DNA from: Candidatus Chlorobium antarcticum
Lineage (GTDB): Bacteria; Bacteroidota; Chlorobiia; Chlorobiales; Chlorobiaceae
Length of the DNA stretch: 64,000 bases
Assembly (NCBI GenBank): GCA_030765725.1
Contig: JAVCDF010000004.1
Span: 118,209 to 182,208 of the forward strand
Direction of reading: 5' to 3'
The position numbers were made by a program, and so were the translations under genes. Positions 49,285 to 60,145 of this stretch are shown here, piece after piece. Below the pieces are notes generated by a model. The model was given only the letters and a program-made list of their open reading frames with translations. It made no database searches and was not told the origin of the DNA. How positions within the stretch are numbered: the first letter of the stretch is position 1; the number at the start of each line of letters is the position of its first letter.

Positions 49285-49670
49285 TTCAGATAATATTCAA
49301 GATCGTCATCCTCCCGAACCAGAAGGAGTATGGCTGAATTGGGTACAATTATGTATCGCTCACCGTCATAGTCTATTTCATAAGCGCTGCTCTGCAGAAA
49401 AATCGCCAAATCGCCAGCCTGTGCCTGAAGAGGGATGTACTGCGGGGTAGCAGCACTCTCCTTCCATGGTTCGTCCGATTCGGGCGGGGGTCCTACAGGA
49501 TATCCGGGACCGGTTTTGATGATATAGCCGCTCTGTATCTTCTCCTTTTCCTGCACTCCGGGAGGCAGATAGATGCCTGATTTGGTGCGCTCATCAAGAG
49601 ATTTCGGTTTGACAAGAACCCTGTCGCCAACAACAATGAATTTGGCTGTAATTTTAATATTTTGGTTCAT
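49281..49670 (-). CDS. GroES/Cpn10-like co-chaperonin protein
   Basis: Protein of 129 residues, longer than GroES (about 95). The family fold is seen in 'VVGDRVLVKPKSLDERTKSG' and the C-terminal 'IIVPNSAILLLV'. Between them is a Pro/Glu-rich insertion (about 55-80, 'PVGPPPESDEPW'). No groEL is adjacent, so this is probably not the main GroES. The start at 49670 gives the family N-terminus; the frame reaches 49712. Overlap with nadA suggests cotranslation. Confidence 0.8.
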   Translation of the reverse strand: MNQNIKITAKFIVVGDRVLVKPKSLDERTKSGIYLPPGVQEKEKIQSGYIIKTGPGYPVGPPPESDEPWKESAATPQYIPLQAQAGDLAIFLQSSAYEIDYDGERYIIVPNSAILLLVREDDDLEYYLK

Positions 49671-49757
49671 TGGTTTGCTCTTGGCGGATTTATAACAGGA
49701 TGAGGCTTCCAAGGCACCTTCATTCAGGTTTCATTGTACTAAAAAGTTTTCTATCCG

Positions 49758-50600
49758 GTGAAGAAGTTTTTCGGCTTTTTTTTCAGAAACAACTCCTTGC
49801 TTCTGCTGGCAGTGCTTTCAGCCATTTCGCTGATCTTCATGAAAATGGAAGAGGCGGATGTCATTCGGCGTATCAGCACTACCGGAACCGGATTCAGGTC
49901 GGCTATTGCCGACAAAATAGCAAGCTACGGCTACCTCATCAACCTCAAAAGTGAAAATGACCGGCTTCTCGAAACCAATCTTTCTCTTGTCGCAAAAATA
50001 CTCTCAGCTGAAGACAGCCTTCGCAATGAAGCCGACCGCTTGAGAATCATCAGCAGCAAAGCCGAAGGGCTGAAGCCATTCATCATTGCAAGGGTTGTGG
50101 ACCGCCAATTCAGCAACAGGGAAAACATGCTTCTGATTGATGGGGGGCGCAGCCGAGGAATAGGAACGGATATGACAGTTATGACGCCCCGTGGGCTTGT
50201 GGGCCGAGTGGTTGCCGTTTCCGAACACTATGCAAAAGTAATGCCACTCATCCATGCCGATTTCAAGGCCAGCGTCGTTTCTTCAGAAAGCGGCACCATG
50301 GGAGTACTCGCATGGAACGGCGGCCGTGAAGATATGGCCACTGTTGACCATGTACCCATCAGCAGCAGCCTGAAACCGGGCGAGAAGATGCTCACCACAA
50401 ACTTCAGCACATTTGCCGTTCCCGGCCTCCCTGTAGGGCAGGTTGTCTCAGTTACACAGGGCACACTGTTCAGCACCGTCATTATTCGACTAGCTGTTGA
50501 TTTTTCCTCTCTGAACCATGTGGTGGTGGTGCCTCTCAACAGAGACCCTGAAAAAATCAGGCTCCTGGAAGGAAAAACCGAATCCGAAACCGACCGTTAA
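49758..50600 (+). CDS. mreC: Rod shape-determining protein MreC
   Basis: Bitopic membrane protein of 280 residues, starting at GTG. One transmembrane helix (about 9-27), a coiled coil (about 55-95), and the periplasmic beta domain ('VMTPRGLVGRVVAVSEHYAK', 'TTNFSTFAVPGLPVGQV') are present. It links MreB and penicillin-binding proteins in cell elongation. First gene of an mreC-mreD-PBP2 run. Confidence 0.94.
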   Translation: MKKFFGFFFRNNSLLLLAVLSAISLIFMKMEEADVIRRISTTGTGFRSAIADKIASYGYLINLKSENDRLLETNLSLVAKILSAEDSLRNEADRLRIISSKAEGLKPFIIARVVDRQFSNRENMLLIDGGRSRGIGTDMTVMTPRGLVGRVVAVSEHYAKVMPLIHADFKASVVSSESGTMGVLAWNGGREDMATVDHVPISSSLKPGEKMLTTNFSTFAVPGLPVGQVVSVTQGTLFSTVIIRLAVDFSSLNHVVVVPLNRDPEKIRLLEGKTESETDR

Positions 50601-50622
50601 ATATTCGAGGAGCTTCTTTATC

Positions 50623-51114
50623 GTGAAAGCAACAACATTCCGCATTGCCGCCCTGCTTGTTCTTGCAACCATTATGCAGGTGTTCCTCATGCCTCGTCTC
50701 TCCATTCTGCATGTTTCCCCCGATGCCATAGCGGTTCTTGTCGGGTTCACCGCCATTTCGTCCGGCCGGAACACCTCCATGCTAACAGGCTTTCTTGGCG
50801 GAATGCTGACAGGACTTCTGAGTGGACAGATAGGTCTCTTGATGCTTGCCGGCACCGGCGGCGGCTTAATGGCGGGTCTCTTCCAGATTCCCGAAGAAAG
50901 CCATGCCACCAGAAATGTCAAAACCCGGAGATTCTTTCTTGCCTCAACCCTCTGCAGTTTCACCAGCCACGCCATCATGGCCATAGGCTCCAACCCGCTC
51001 GCACTCTCCCCCGCTTACAGGATACTGGTTATGGGAACCATTGCGGCCATATTCGCCCTCCTCCTGGCCATTGCCGTTCGCTTTCTCTTCATGAAGAAAT
51101 CTTTTGCTGACTGA
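50623..51114 (+). CDS. mreD: Rod shape-determining protein MreD
   Basis: Integral membrane protein of 164 residues with about five hydrophobic segments. The start is GTG at 50623, chosen because GAGGAG lies 10 bases upstream and follows the mreC stop by 22 bp. It begins 'KATTFRIAALLVLATIMQVF' and matches the MreD pattern. Its 3' end is 4 bp before the PBP2 start. Confidence 0.85.
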   Translation: MKATTFRIAALLVLATIMQVFLMPRLSILHVSPDAIAVLVGFTAISSGRNTSMLTGFLGGMLTGLLSGQIGLLMLAGTGGGLMAGLFQIPEESHATRNVKTRRFFLASTLCSFTSHAIMAIGSNPLALSPAYRILVMGTIAAIFALLLAIAVRFLFMKKSFAD

Positions 51115-51118
51115 CCCC

Positions 51119-53023
51119 ATGATGGATACCTATCAGCGAAGCACTTCAAAAGCCATTCTTTTCGTTGTGGCCATCTTCAGCCTTCTGCTTGGAAGACTAT
51201 TCTGGCTTCAGGTTCTTGACTTCCAGCAGCTCGGTTCAGTCAGCTCTTCGGCCAGCATCCGAAGAATCTGGCAGCTACCTCCCCGCGGACGCATGAAGGA
51301 CAGAAACGGCCTTGTCATGATCGACAACCGCCCTCTCTACTCAGTCAAGCTCATCCCCTCCGAATTCAAAAGTTCACGAACAGCCTCACTCGCATGGCTC
51401 ATCAAAGTTCCTGAAAATGAAATTGCTGAACTCATTGCTGAGGGCGCGAGATACAACCGGTTTTCAGCTCTTACCCTGAAACGGGATCTGGGCGCTGAAG
51501 ATGCAGCACGATTGAGTGAAAACATCTGGAAGTTGCCAGGCGTCATCATTGCAGCCGAACACAAACGAAAGTATGCCGACTCGCTCTACGGGGCACACAT
51601 GTTCGGCTATTTACGGTCCATTTCCCCGAAGCAATACGAACAGCTAAAAGAAGAGGGATACGCCCGGGACGACAAAATAGGCTTCAGCGGGCTGGAACGG
51701 CAGTATGAGTCCCATCTGAAAGGCATCAAAGGAACACGACTCGAAATGGTCACCCCGCTTGGCAGGTATGCGGGAAGATACGATGAGGGGAAGAGCGACA
51801 TTCCGGCAACCAGAGGCGATGACCTCTCGCTCTCTATTGACATGGAACTGCAGAAGCTGGCAGGAAAACTGCTGACCGCAACCGGAAAATCAGGAGCTGT
51901 TATAGCCATTGACCCTCAAACAGGCGGCATTTTAGCTCTCCAGAGCGCTCCCGACTTCGACCTTGAAGTGTTCAACGGCGCAACCGACCCTGCCGGATGG
52001 AAGGCAATCAGATCCAACCCCGACAAGCCCCTCTTCAACCGCACCGTGCAGGCTGTCTACCCTCCTGGGTCCATTTACAAAATGGTTCTGGCAACCGCAG
52101 CGCTTGAAGAAAACACCATCGACCCCGAAAAAAAGGTGCTCGACAATGGCGTCTTCAGGTTCGGAAACAGACAGTACCTGAGCCATAGAGGAGAGGGACA
52201 TGGCCTGGTAAATATGCAGGAGGCCATTACCGTATCATCAAATGTCTATTTCTATAGCCTGATTTTCGATGTTGGCTTCACTGCCTGGACGAAATACGGC
52301 GCTGTGTTCGGATTCGGAAGCAAAACAGGCATCGACCTGCCCGGTGAACGAAGCGGACTGCTCCCCTCGGCCGAATACTACAACCGCCGTTATGGAAAGG
52401 GCCGATGGACGAAAGGCAATCTGGTCAGCCTTGCCATAGGCCAGGGAGAGCTAGGAACCACCCCAATCCAGCTTGCCACCTATGTCGCGGCAATCGCCAA
52501 CCGCGGAACACTTCACCAACCCCATATAGTTGAGGGTTACCACGACACTAAAACAGGCATCTATGTCCCCTTCAACTACCGGCAGCATCGCCTACCCCTT
52601 CAGCCAGAGACCCTCGATCTTCTCCGCGCCAGCATGGCCGATGTGGTCCTGAAAGGGACCGGCACACTGGCACAGGTTCCCGGAGTTGCCGTATGCGGCA
52701 AAACCGGAACAGCCCAGAACCCCCACGGCAAAGACCACGCCTGGTTCATAGCCTATGCTCCCGCCGAGAATCCAAAAATCGCCCTCACCGTACTGGTGGA
52801 AAATGCCGGGTACGGAGGCAGTGTTGCCGCCCCGATTGCCGGCAGACTGATCCGCCAATACCTCAAGCCCCCCATTCCCGAGCAACCGGCACCGGCAGTA
52901 CCTGCCACAGCCGACACTCTTGCCGAAGCACCACCCTTCACGGCACCCCCTCTTGCGCCAACCCAAACAGACAGCAGCCGAGCAATCCCAACGCCACCAG
53001 AGAGAGAACAGAATGATCAGTAA
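51119..53023 (+). CDS. mrdA: Penicillin-binding protein 2 (elongation transpeptidase)
   Basis: Class B PBP of about 634 residues. N-terminal anchor helix (about 10-30), a dimerisation domain, and the transpeptidase with SxxK 'PPGSIYKM', SxN 'SSNVYF' and KTG '[12 protein letters not shown]'. A Pro/Ala/Thr-rich tail of about 45 residues is unusual but low-complexity. The ATG at 51119 leaves a 4-bp gap after mreD. rodA, often next, is not present here. Confidence 0.95.
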   Translation: MMDTYQRSTSKAILFVVAIFSLLLGRLFWLQVLDFQQLGSVSSSASIRRIWQLPPRGRMKDRNGLVMIDNRPLYSVKLIPSEFKSSRTASLAWLIKVPENEIAELIAEGARYNRFSALTLKRDLGAEDAARLSENIWKLPGVIIAAEHKRKYADSLYGAHMFGYLRSISPKQYEQLKEEGYARDDKIGFSGLERQYESHLKGIKGTRLEMVTPLGRYAGRYDEGKSDIPATRGDDLSLSIDMELQKLAGKLLTATGKSGAVIAIDPQTGGILALQSAPDFDLEVFNGATDPAGWKAIRSNPDKPLFNRTVQAVYPPGSIYKMVLATAALEENTIDPEKKVLDNGVFRFGNRQYLSHRGEGHGLVNMQEAITVSSNVYFYSLIFDVGFTAWTKYGAVFGFGSKTGIDLPGERSGLLPSAEYYNRRYGKGRWTKGNLVSLAIGQGELGTTPIQLATYVAAIANRGTLHQPHIVEGYHDTKTGIYVPFNYRQHRLPLQPETLDLLRASMADVVLKGTGTLAQVPGVAVCGKTGTAQNPHGKDHAWFIAYAPAENPKIALTVLVENAGYGGSVAAPIAGRLIRQYLKPPIPEQPAPAVPATADTLAEAPPFTAPPLAPTQTDSSRAIPTPPEREQNDQ

Positions 53024-54500
53024 AACCGACCCGGAATCCATACGCGGATTTCTTGAAGACACAAGTAACCTGAAAAGCGGTCACACCCCAGGCGTGTTTT
53101 TTCCGGAAACCATTGCAGAGATCCAGGAGCTTCTGAAAAACGCACCACGGGAGCACCGCCGTTTCACCATAGCAGGCAACGGCACAGGCACAACAGGAGG
53201 AAGAATCCCCTTCGGCGACTTCGTCCTTTCCATGCAGAAACTTGATGCCATAGGCGAACCTACCGTCCTTTCTGCAGACCGGGCAATCATTACCGTCCAG
53301 GGCGGAGCTGTACTGCAGGATATACAGAAAAAAGTTCAGGCATCGGGGTGGCTCTACCCCCCCGACCCAACCGAAAGCCTCTGTTTCATAGGCGGCACCA
53401 TTGCAAACAACTCTTCCGGAGCACGCACATTCAAATACGGCCCCACAAGAAACCACATAGCCCGGCTTCTTGTGGTTCTTCCGGAAGGGGAGCTGCTGGA
53501 AATCAGACGCGGGGAAATGATTGCCGACAGCAACGGCGAATTCCACATCACCCTCCCAGGCGGCATGACCAAAACAATCCATCTGCCCCACTACCGTATG
53601 CCGGCAACAAGCAAACACAACGCCGGATACTTTTCAAAAGCGGGAATGGATCTCATAGACCTCTTCATTGGATCGGAAGGGACGCTCGGCGTCATTGCAG
53701 AAGCGAACCTCATGCTCTTTCCCATGCCCGACTCCATTATCTCCTGCTTGGTATACTTTCCTTCAATGGAGGAGCTGCTCGGCTTCGTCGACGCATGCAA
53801 AAAACCAGCGAACGGCTTACGGCCCCGTGCACTTGAATTTTTTGACCGCAACGCCCTCACCTTTCTCCGCAAACAATACCCGGAGGTCCCCACAGCGGCA
53901 GATGGAGCGGTTTTTCTTGAACTCGAAGCAGCAAAAGAAGAAACCGACGGAACCCTTGACCGTCTGTTTGTGACAATTGAAGCCTCAAACGGAATGGAAG
54001 AAGAATCGTGGATTGCGCTGGACCGTTCCGAACAGGAAAAAATCCGTGAATTCCGACACGCTCTGCCCCTCATTGTCAATGAATGGCTCAGCCGCCAAAA
54101 AGAGAGCAAAATAAGCACAGATATGGCCGTACCCGACAGTGCATTTCGTGAACTCTTTGATTTTTACCGCAACTCTTGTGAACGGCACGGCTTTGTCTAT
54201 ATTATTTTCGGTCATATAGGCAATTCCCATGTGCACCTGAACATTCTCCCCCGTAACCGGGAAGAGTTCGTGGAGGCAAAAACGCTCTACAGAACATTTG
54301 TTGCAAAGGCCATAGCACTGGGAGGAACCCTTTCGGCTGAACACGGCATCGGCAAACTCAAGCGCGAATACCTTGCCGACATGTATGGAGAGGAGGCAAT
54401 CAGGGAAATGGCTGAAGTGAAAAAATGCCTTGATCCCTTTCTCGTGCTCAACATTGGCAACATCATTCCGGACGCATTTCTCGAACCCGACAACCACTGA
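53013..54500 (+). CDS. FAD-binding oxidoreductase, GlcD/D-lactate dehydrogenase type
   Basis: Flavoprotein of 495 residues. The PCMH-type FAD domain (about 35-215) has '[14 protein letters not shown]' and '[20 protein letters not shown]'. The C-terminal FAD-oxidase domain ends in '[18 protein letters not shown]'. It may oxidise glycolate, D-lactate or D-2-hydroxyglutarate; the substrate cannot be told. The ATG at 53013 overlaps PBP2 by 11 bp. Next to smpB and PBP2 its role is unclear. Confidence 0.85.
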   Translation: MISKTDPESIRGFLEDTSNLKSGHTPGVFFPETIAEIQELLKNAPREHRRFTIAGNGTGTTGGRIPFGDFVLSMQKLDAIGEPTVLSADRAIITVQGGAVLQDIQKKVQASGWLYPPDPTESLCFIGGTIANNSSGARTFKYGPTRNHIARLLVVLPEGELLEIRRGEMIADSNGEFHITLPGGMTKTIHLPHYRMPATSKHNAGYFSKAGMDLIDLFIGSEGTLGVIAEANLMLFPMPDSIISCLVYFPSMEELLGFVDACKKPANGLRPRALEFFDRNALTFLRKQYPEVPTAADGAVFLELEAAKEETDGTLDRLFVTIEASNGMEEESWIALDRSEQEKIREFRHALPLIVNEWLSRQKESKISTDMAVPDSAFRELFDFYRNSCERHGFVYIIFGHIGNSHVHLNILPRNREEFVEAKTLYRTFVAKAIALGGTLSAEHGIGKLKREYLADMYGEEAIREMAEVKKCLDPFLVLNIGNIIPDAFLEPDNH

Positions 54501-54508
54501 AAACTCTG

Positions 54509-54982
54509 GTGGCAAAAAAACAGCAGACAAGAACATTCACCCAGGCCATCCAGAACAGGAAGGCCCGGTTTGAGTTTGAAATTCTCGATACAGTCGTTAC
54601 CGGCATAGAACTGCTTGGCAGCGAGGTTAAATCTGTGCGTCTGGGCAAAGCCAGCCTGAACGAGAGTTTTGCCGTCATCCATCGCGGAGAGGTCTGGCTG
54701 GAGAACATGCAGATTACTCCGTATGAGTTCAACCACCTTGACAGCCTTGAACCGAAACGGAGCAGAAAACTTCTTCTGCACAAAGCCGAAATAGCAAAAC
54801 TGCAGGCCCAAATCAGTGAAAAAGGACTTGCGCTGATTCCCCTCAAAGCTTTTTTTAACCCGAAAGGGATACTGAAGGTAGATTTAGCGGTAGCCAAGGG
54901 GAAAAAACTGTTTGACAAGCGCGAAACAATCAAAAACAGGGACAACGAGCGCCAACTGCAGCAGATAAAAAAACAGTACTGA
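54509..54982 (+). CDS. smpB: SsrA-binding protein SmpB
   Basis: tmRNA-binding protein of 157 residues, starting at GTG. '[20 protein letters not shown]' and '[20 protein letters not shown]' are the SmpB core, with a basic C-terminal tail ('[18 protein letters not shown]'). It acts in ribosome rescue. Followed 20 bp later by tyrS. Confidence 0.95.
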   Translation: MAKKQQTRTFTQAIQNRKARFEFEILDTVVTGIELLGSEVKSVRLGKASLNESFAVIHRGEVWLENMQITPYEFNHLDSLEPKRSRKLLLHKAEIAKLQAQISEKGLALIPLKAFFNPKGILKVDLAVAKGKKLFDKRETIKNRDNERQLQQIKKQY

Positions 54983-55002
54983 ACACCAAAGAAATCTCCA
55001 TT

Positions 55003-56220
55003 ATGCCTTTTCCGCCACTGAAGGAACAGCTTGACCTTATAACCGCCAATACGGTTGAAATCATCACCGGGCAGGAGCTTGAAACAAAAATTAACCACAG
55101 CCTGAAAACCCGTTCCCCGCTAAAAGTCAAGCTGGGAGCCGATCCCTCACGCCCCGACCTGCACCTCGGCCACTCGGTAGTCCTGCGCAAACTCCGTGAT
55201 TTTCAGGATCTCGGACACGAAGCCATCCTGATCATCGGCAACTTCACCGCCATGATCGGCGATCCTTCCGGCAAAAGCAAAACAAGGCCGCAGCTTACGG
55301 CCGAAGAGGCTCGCCAGAACGGGGAAAGCTACTTTGAACAGGCTTCAAAAATTCTTGACCCGAAAAAGACAACCATCTGCTGGAATTCCGACTGGCTCGG
55401 CGCCATGAGCTTTGCCGATGTCATCCGGCTTTCAAGCCACTGCACAGTGGCAAGAATGCTGGAACGGGACGATTTCGAACGACGCTACCGCTCCGGAGAA
55501 CCCATTTCCATCCACGAATTCCTCTACCCACTGGCTCAGGCAATGGATTCAGTCCATCTGAAAAACGACATTGAACTCGGCGGAACCGACCAGAAGTTCA
55601 ACCTGCTTGTAGGGCGCGACATGCAACGCGAATACGGCATTCTGCCCCAGGTATGCATTACCATGCCGCTGCTTGTCGGTACGGGAGGGGTCGAAAAAAT
55701 GTCCAAGTCACTCGGCAACGCCATCTGCTTCAATGACCTGCCGGCAGATATGTACGGAAGAATGCTCTCCATTCCCGATACCCTCATCACCAACTACTGC
55801 TCTCTCTTGCTACCACCCGGAACAGCCGACAGCCACCAGATTACTGAAGAGAGCGTAACCGACCCGCGCACGGCAAAAAGGATGCTTGCCCGCAACATTG
55901 TAGCACTATACTACTCGTCCGAAGCTGCTGAAGAGGCCGAGTCCCATTTTGACAGGGTGTTCGTCCAGAAAAAAGCCCCCGACAACATTGAGCTCGTGAA
56001 GTTGCCACACTCTGAAATAACCGTGGTAGACCTTCTTGTTGAACTTGGAGCGGCTTCATCAAAAACCGATGCACGACGGATGATACAGCAAAAATCGGTT
56101 CTGCTTGATGAGGAGCGGATAGAAGAAATCACCGCAAGCATCACGCTCTCCATGGAACCGAAAACCCTGCGGGCCGGAAAGCGGAAGTTTTTCAGAATTG
56201 CAACAGAAAAAAAAGGCTGA
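55003..56220 (+). CDS. tyrS: Tyrosyl-tRNA synthetase
   Basis: Class I synthetase of 405 residues. The HIGH-type motif is '[12 protein letters not shown]', the KMSKS motif '[10 protein letters not shown]', and the C-terminal S4 RNA-binding domain starts about residue 340 ('[20 protein letters not shown]'). This is the TyrZ-like longer form. Normal length and intact motifs. Confidence 0.95.
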   Translation: MPFPPLKEQLDLITANTVEIITGQELETKINHSLKTRSPLKVKLGADPSRPDLHLGHSVVLRKLRDFQDLGHEAILIIGNFTAMIGDPSGKSKTRPQLTAEEARQNGESYFEQASKILDPKKTTICWNSDWLGAMSFADVIRLSSHCTVARMLERDDFERRYRSGEPISIHEFLYPLAQAMDSVHLKNDIELGGTDQKFNLLVGRDMQREYGILPQVCITMPLLVGTGGVEKMSKSLGNAICFNDLPADMYGRMLSIPDTLITNYCSLLLPPGTADSHQITEESVTDPRTAKRMLARNIVALYYSSEAAEEAESHFDRVFVQKKAPDNIELVKLPHSEITVVDLLVELGAASSKTDARRMIQQKSVLLDEERIEEITASITLSMEPKTLRAGKRKFFRIATEKKG

Positions 56221-56339
56221 ATACCGCTCCTCACGGGGGGTTTAGCAAAAAAACATTTCGAATACCACAGCTTTTTCCTATACTTGCTCAATTTCGGTTC
56301 TGTCACTAATTCTGCAACAATTTATCTGGAGGAACGGCA

Positions 56340-56885
56340 TTGTCATTTGTCCCGTCCAAAGTTTTCTTTACCAAAGGGGTAGGAAGACACAAGGAGTATC
56401 TCTCCTCGTTTGAGCTTGCGTTGAGAGATGCCAAAATTGAAAAATGCAATCTGGTTACCGTCTCGAGTATCTTTCCCCCGAAATGCGAACGCGTCAGCGT
56501 GGAAGAGGGAGTCAAACTTCTCACTCCGGGACAGATTACCTTTGCGGTTATGGCCCGTAACTCAACCAATGAGTACAACAGGCTCATGACTGCCTCAATC
56601 GGCGTAGCAATTCCTGCTGACGAAACACAGTACGGATACCTTTCAGAACACCATCCGTTCGGTGAAGATGAAGAGCAGTCCGGCGAATATGCCGAGGATC
56701 TTGCAGCCACAATGCTGGCAACAACGCTCGGCATCGAATTCGATCCGAACAAAGACTGGGATGAACGCGAAGGCATCTACAAAATGAGCGGGAAAATCAT
56801 CAATTCTTACAACATCACCCAGTCGGCAGAGGGTGAGAATGGTCTATGGACAACCGTGATTTCCTGCGCCGTTCTGCTGCCCTAA
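56340..56885 (+). CDS. pdaD: Pyruvoyl-dependent arginine decarboxylase
   Basis: Self-processing enzyme of 181 residues that makes agmatine for polyamines. The proenzyme cleaves at Ser42-Ser43 in 'TVSSIFPP', leaving a pyruvoyl group on the second Ser. The start is TTG at 56340, supported by GGAGG 8-12 bases upstream. Known members occur in archaea, chlamydiae and green sulfur bacteria. Confidence 0.93.
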   Translation: MSFVPSKVFFTKGVGRHKEYLSSFELALRDAKIEKCNLVTVSSIFPPKCERVSVEEGVKLLTPGQITFAVMARNSTNEYNRLMTASIGVAIPADETQYGYLSEHHPFGEDEEQSGEYAEDLAATMLATTLGIEFDPNKDWDEREGIYKMSGKIINSYNITQSAEGENGLWTTVISCAVLLP

Positions 56886-57140
56886 GCCACAACCGCTGTC
56901 GGGGCTGTGTCAGCCTTATCCTTGAAGGGGACCAAAGAGTGCTACTCATGGCCCCCTCTTTGTTTTCATCAGTCTCTCCCAGTGCCGGCCACATCTCAAT
57001 AAAACTCCCAATACGCAAGCCTCCTCCCCTGGTTTTTTCTTGGCTCAACTGAGAGGAAATTCAATGCCGTCATGCTATTTTTCATTTAACTGTCCTTTGC
57101 CCGGAACACCACATCAATACCCCTTGCACACAACACGCCC

Positions 57141-58736
57141 ATGACTGAAGAGATAACAACAGATGTCCTTGTGATAGGCAGCGGCATTGGAGGACTCTAT
57201 TTCGCTATCCATATGGCTGAAAAGGCCAAAGTCACCATCATCACAAAAAAAGAGAGCTCCACTTCCAATACCAACTGGGCGCAGGGAGGCATTGCCGCCA
57301 CCATGGACAGCGGCGACAGCGCAGAACTTCACATCAACGACACGCTCGACGCCGGCGCAGGGCTCTGCAACCGCGAGATGGTTGCCACTATGGTGCAGGA
57401 GGGGCCCGAACACATAAAGCGCCTCATCAGCCTTGGGGTAAACTTTACAACATCTGACCATGACCATCTCCACCTTGGTAAGGAAGGCGGCCACTCAAGA
57501 AGCCGCATTGTCCATGCCCAGGACCTCACCGGACGGGAAGTTGAGAACGCCCTGCTCAGGAGTGTCGAGAACCATCCCAACATCACACTTCTGGAACACC
57601 ATTTCGCCATGGAACTTCTCACCCAGCACCATCTTGGCATCAAAACCAATGATATCAACTGCTTCGGAGCCTATGTTCTCGACTCACGACAGCGCCGCGC
57701 CAAAAAAATTCTCGCCAAAATAACCATGATCGCCTCAGGCGGACTCGGCCATGTGTACCCCCACACAACCAACCCCGACATAGCCACCGGCGACGGAGTT
57801 GCCATGGCCTACAGGGCAGGAGCTGAAATTGCCAACATGGAGTTCATACAGTTTCACCCCACTTCACTCTACCACCCGAAAGCAAAATCATTCCTTATTT
57901 CAGAAGCGGTCCGTGGATTTGGCGGCATTCTCAGACTGAAAAACGGCCAGGAGTTCATGCACAAATACGACAAGCGCCAGAACCTTGCCCCGCGTGATAT
58001 TGTAGCAAGAGCCATAGACTCTGAAATCAAGAAAAGCGGCGAAGAGTGCGTCTACCTTGATGTTACCCACATTGAGGCTGAGAAAACGCGAGAACACTTC
58101 CCGAACATCTATGAAACATGTCTTGAATTCGGCATTGACATGACAAAGGAAATGATTCCCGTGGTACCCGCAGCGCATTACTCATGCGGAGGAGTTCGCA
58201 CAGACAGCCGGGGAAGAACAACGCTGAACCGTCTCTATGCATGCGGTGAAACCAGCTGCACCGGCGTCCACGGGGCCAACCGGCTTGCCAGCAACTCACT
58301 GCTTGAAGCGCTTGTGTTTGCGTGGCGTTCATGCAACGATATTCAGCAGGAACTAACCCTGATTGAAAACAGTGTTTCGTTCCCCGACTGGGACGACAGC
58401 GGTACAGTTAACCCTGAAGAGTGGATTCTTGTAGCCCACAACAAACGCGAAGCACAGCAGGTGATGAACGACTATGTAGGGATTGTGCGCAGCGATCTGC
58501 GCCTGCAGCGGGCACAAAGGCGGATCGACTTTCTCAAGGAAGAGACGGAATCATTCTACAAGAAAACCAAAATCACCACACAGACGCTTGAACTCCGAAA
58601 TATCATCAAGGTAGCGAGCATGATTATTGAGGGGGCCATAAAGCGCCGTGAATCAAGGGGCCTGCACTATACGACAGACTACCCGGAAACCGACGACAAG
58701 CACTTTCACCAGGACACCATGCTGCGCTCGTTCTGA
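57141..58736 (+). CDS. nadB: L-aspartate oxidase
   Basis: Flavoprotein of 531 residues that makes iminoaspartate for NAD synthesis. FAD motif '[19 protein letters not shown]' lies at about 12-30; '[12 protein letters not shown]' and '[14 protein letters not shown]' follow, then '[20 protein letters not shown]'. It converges with nadE with one base between stops. The anaerobe must use an acceptor other than oxygen, such as fumarate. Confidence 0.95.
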   Translation: MTEEITTDVLVIGSGIGGLYFAIHMAEKAKVTIITKKESSTSNTNWAQGGIAATMDSGDSAELHINDTLDAGAGLCNREMVATMVQEGPEHIKRLISLGVNFTTSDHDHLHLGKEGGHSRSRIVHAQDLTGREVENALLRSVENHPNITLLEHHFAMELLTQHHLGIKTNDINCFGAYVLDSRQRRAKKILAKITMIASGGLGHVYPHTTNPDIATGDGVAMAYRAGAEIANMEFIQFHPTSLYHPKAKSFLISEAVRGFGGILRLKNGQEFMHKYDKRQNLAPRDIVARAIDSEIKKSGEECVYLDVTHIEAEKTREHFPNIYETCLEFGIDMTKEMIPVVPAAHYSCGGVRTDSRGRTTLNRLYACGETSCTGVHGANRLASNSLLEALVFAWRSCNDIQQELTLIENSVSFPDWDDSGTVNPEEWILVAHNKREAQQVMNDYVGIVRSDLRLQRAQRRIDFLKEETESFYKKTKITTQTLELRNIIKVASMIIEGAIKRRESRGLHYTTDYPETDDKHFHQDTMLRSF

Positions 58737-58737
58737 T

Positions 58738-59571
58738 TTACCTGATTTCCTGCCAGTCGCGGGCATACCGGAAATCAATACCGGGTGTGCGGCCTGATAT
58801 TTTAGCAATCACAGGCATCATCCTCTTGTACTGATTGCGCACAACCATCTGGCGAACCCTTGCGTAAAAAGTCTCCGGCACCCCTTCAGCAAGAATCGAA
58901 TCCCTGTCCATACGCAGCTCAAGCATCATATAGAGCAGTATGTCAACCTCTTCATAGGTGAAGCCGAGATCCGCCTCATCACTCTGCCCCTGCCACAGAT
59001 CGGCAGAAGGGGCTTTGTCTACCAGAGGAGCCGGAATACCCAAATGACGGGCAAGACCGCGAAGCTGACTCTTGTAAAGATCGCCGATGGGATTGACGGC
59101 GGAAGCCATGTCCCCGAACATCGTTCCATATCCGAGCAGCAATTCAGTTTTATTGCTGGTACCAGCTACAAGGCAGCCATCACGAGCCGACACATCATAG
59201 AGAACAACCATTCTGACGCGCGCCATAATGTTGCCCCTTCGAAGGCGACTCTCCTCGGGAATTCCGGCAAAAAAAGCATCAACAGCCGGCGAAATGTCGT
59301 GTTCCTCGGAACGGATAGCTAGACGCTGAACCATCAGGTCGGCATGTTCCAAGCTCTCGCGGCTACTCGCCCTGTAAGGCATCTTCAGCGCCAGTACATT
59401 ATCTGCGCCAAGGGCACGGACGGCCAGCTCACAGACCACAGCCGAATCAATGCCTCCGGAAAGTCCCAACACAAGAGACTGGAACCCAAACTTGCGGATT
59501 TCATTACGAAGGAAAGACGCAAGAATATCCTCCACAAGCTGGTAATTAAGATCAAGATCCTGAACCTTCAT
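58738..59571 (-). CDS. nadE: NH3-dependent NAD(+) synthetase
   Basis: Enzyme of 277 residues; the last step of NAD synthesis. The P-loop '[18 protein letters not shown]' and '[15 protein letters not shown]' are family motifs. No glutaminase domain is present, so free ammonia is the likely donor. Adjacent to nadB and 15 bp before the Yip1-like gene's stop on the same strand. Confidence 0.94.
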   Translation of the reverse strand: MKVQDLDLNYQLVEDILASFLRNEIRKFGFQSLVLGLSGGIDSAVVCELAVRALGADNVLALKMPYRASSRESLEHADLMVQRLAIRSEEHDISPAVDAFFAGIPEESRLRRGNIMARVRMVVLYDVSARDGCLVAGTSNKTELLLGYGTMFGDMASAVNPIGDLYKSQLRGLARHLGIPAPLVDKAPSADLWQGQSDEADLGFTYEEVDILLYMMLELRMDRDSILAEGVPETFYARVRQMVVRNQYKRMMPVIAKISGRTPGIDFRYARDWQEIR

Positions 59572-59586
59572 GATTGTGGCTGAACA

Positions 59587-60129
59587 CTAAAAATTAAACA
59601 GCCGCATAAGCGACATGGAGAGCATGAACACGATACTCTGCACTCCGGCAAGAAAGAATCCGGCACGAAGCATGGGCCTGCCGGAAACCCCCAGCAGCAG
59701 GGAAAATCCATACCAAGCAATCAAAAGCGTGTGACCAAGGGCAAGCAGGGCAACCATCCAACTCCAGAGTGGCGAGAAATAAAACAATTCAAACAGCCAG
59801 ACCGGAGTCAGCCCATAGGCAAGAACCGTCACAACCTTCCCCTCTATTCTGGCTGGATCATCTGTCAAAAGCAGTTTCAGCATTCCGCCTGAAAGAAGAT
59901 ACAGGGCGGCAACATCAAGCAAAAACGAAGCGATGGCATAAAACATTGCCGGACGGGGTACGCCTATCAGAGGAAATTTCAACAGCTGCACCATGGCAAT
60001 AACCGGAACAGCATAGCTGCGAAGAAGATCAACCCCTTCAGGCCACTCCCCCTCCCGCACCCGAGCCCAGAAATTCCTGTAACGGAACATAACCGCCATC
60101 ATGGCGGAAAAAAGCTGTTTAAGAGGCAT
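59587..60129 (-). CDS. Yip1-like integral membrane protein
   Basis: Protein of 180 residues with about five hydrophobic helices, matching the Yip1 domain family (a family of poorly known bacterial membrane proteins). It lies between the EnvC-like gene and nadE on the minus strand, separated by about 15 bp on each side, so probably one transcript. No function can be assigned. Confidence 0.65.
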   Translation of the reverse strand: MPLKQLFSAMMAVMFRYRNFWARVREGEWPEGVDLLRSYAVPVIAMVQLLKFPLIGVPRPAMFYAIASFLLDVAALYLLSGGMLKLLLTDDPARIEGKVVTVLAYGLTPVWLFELFYFSPLWSWMVALLALGHTLLIAWYGFSLLLGVSGRPMLRAGFFLAGVQSIVFMLSMSLMRLFNF

Positions 60130-60145
60130 CGGCTGATTATTTCGG

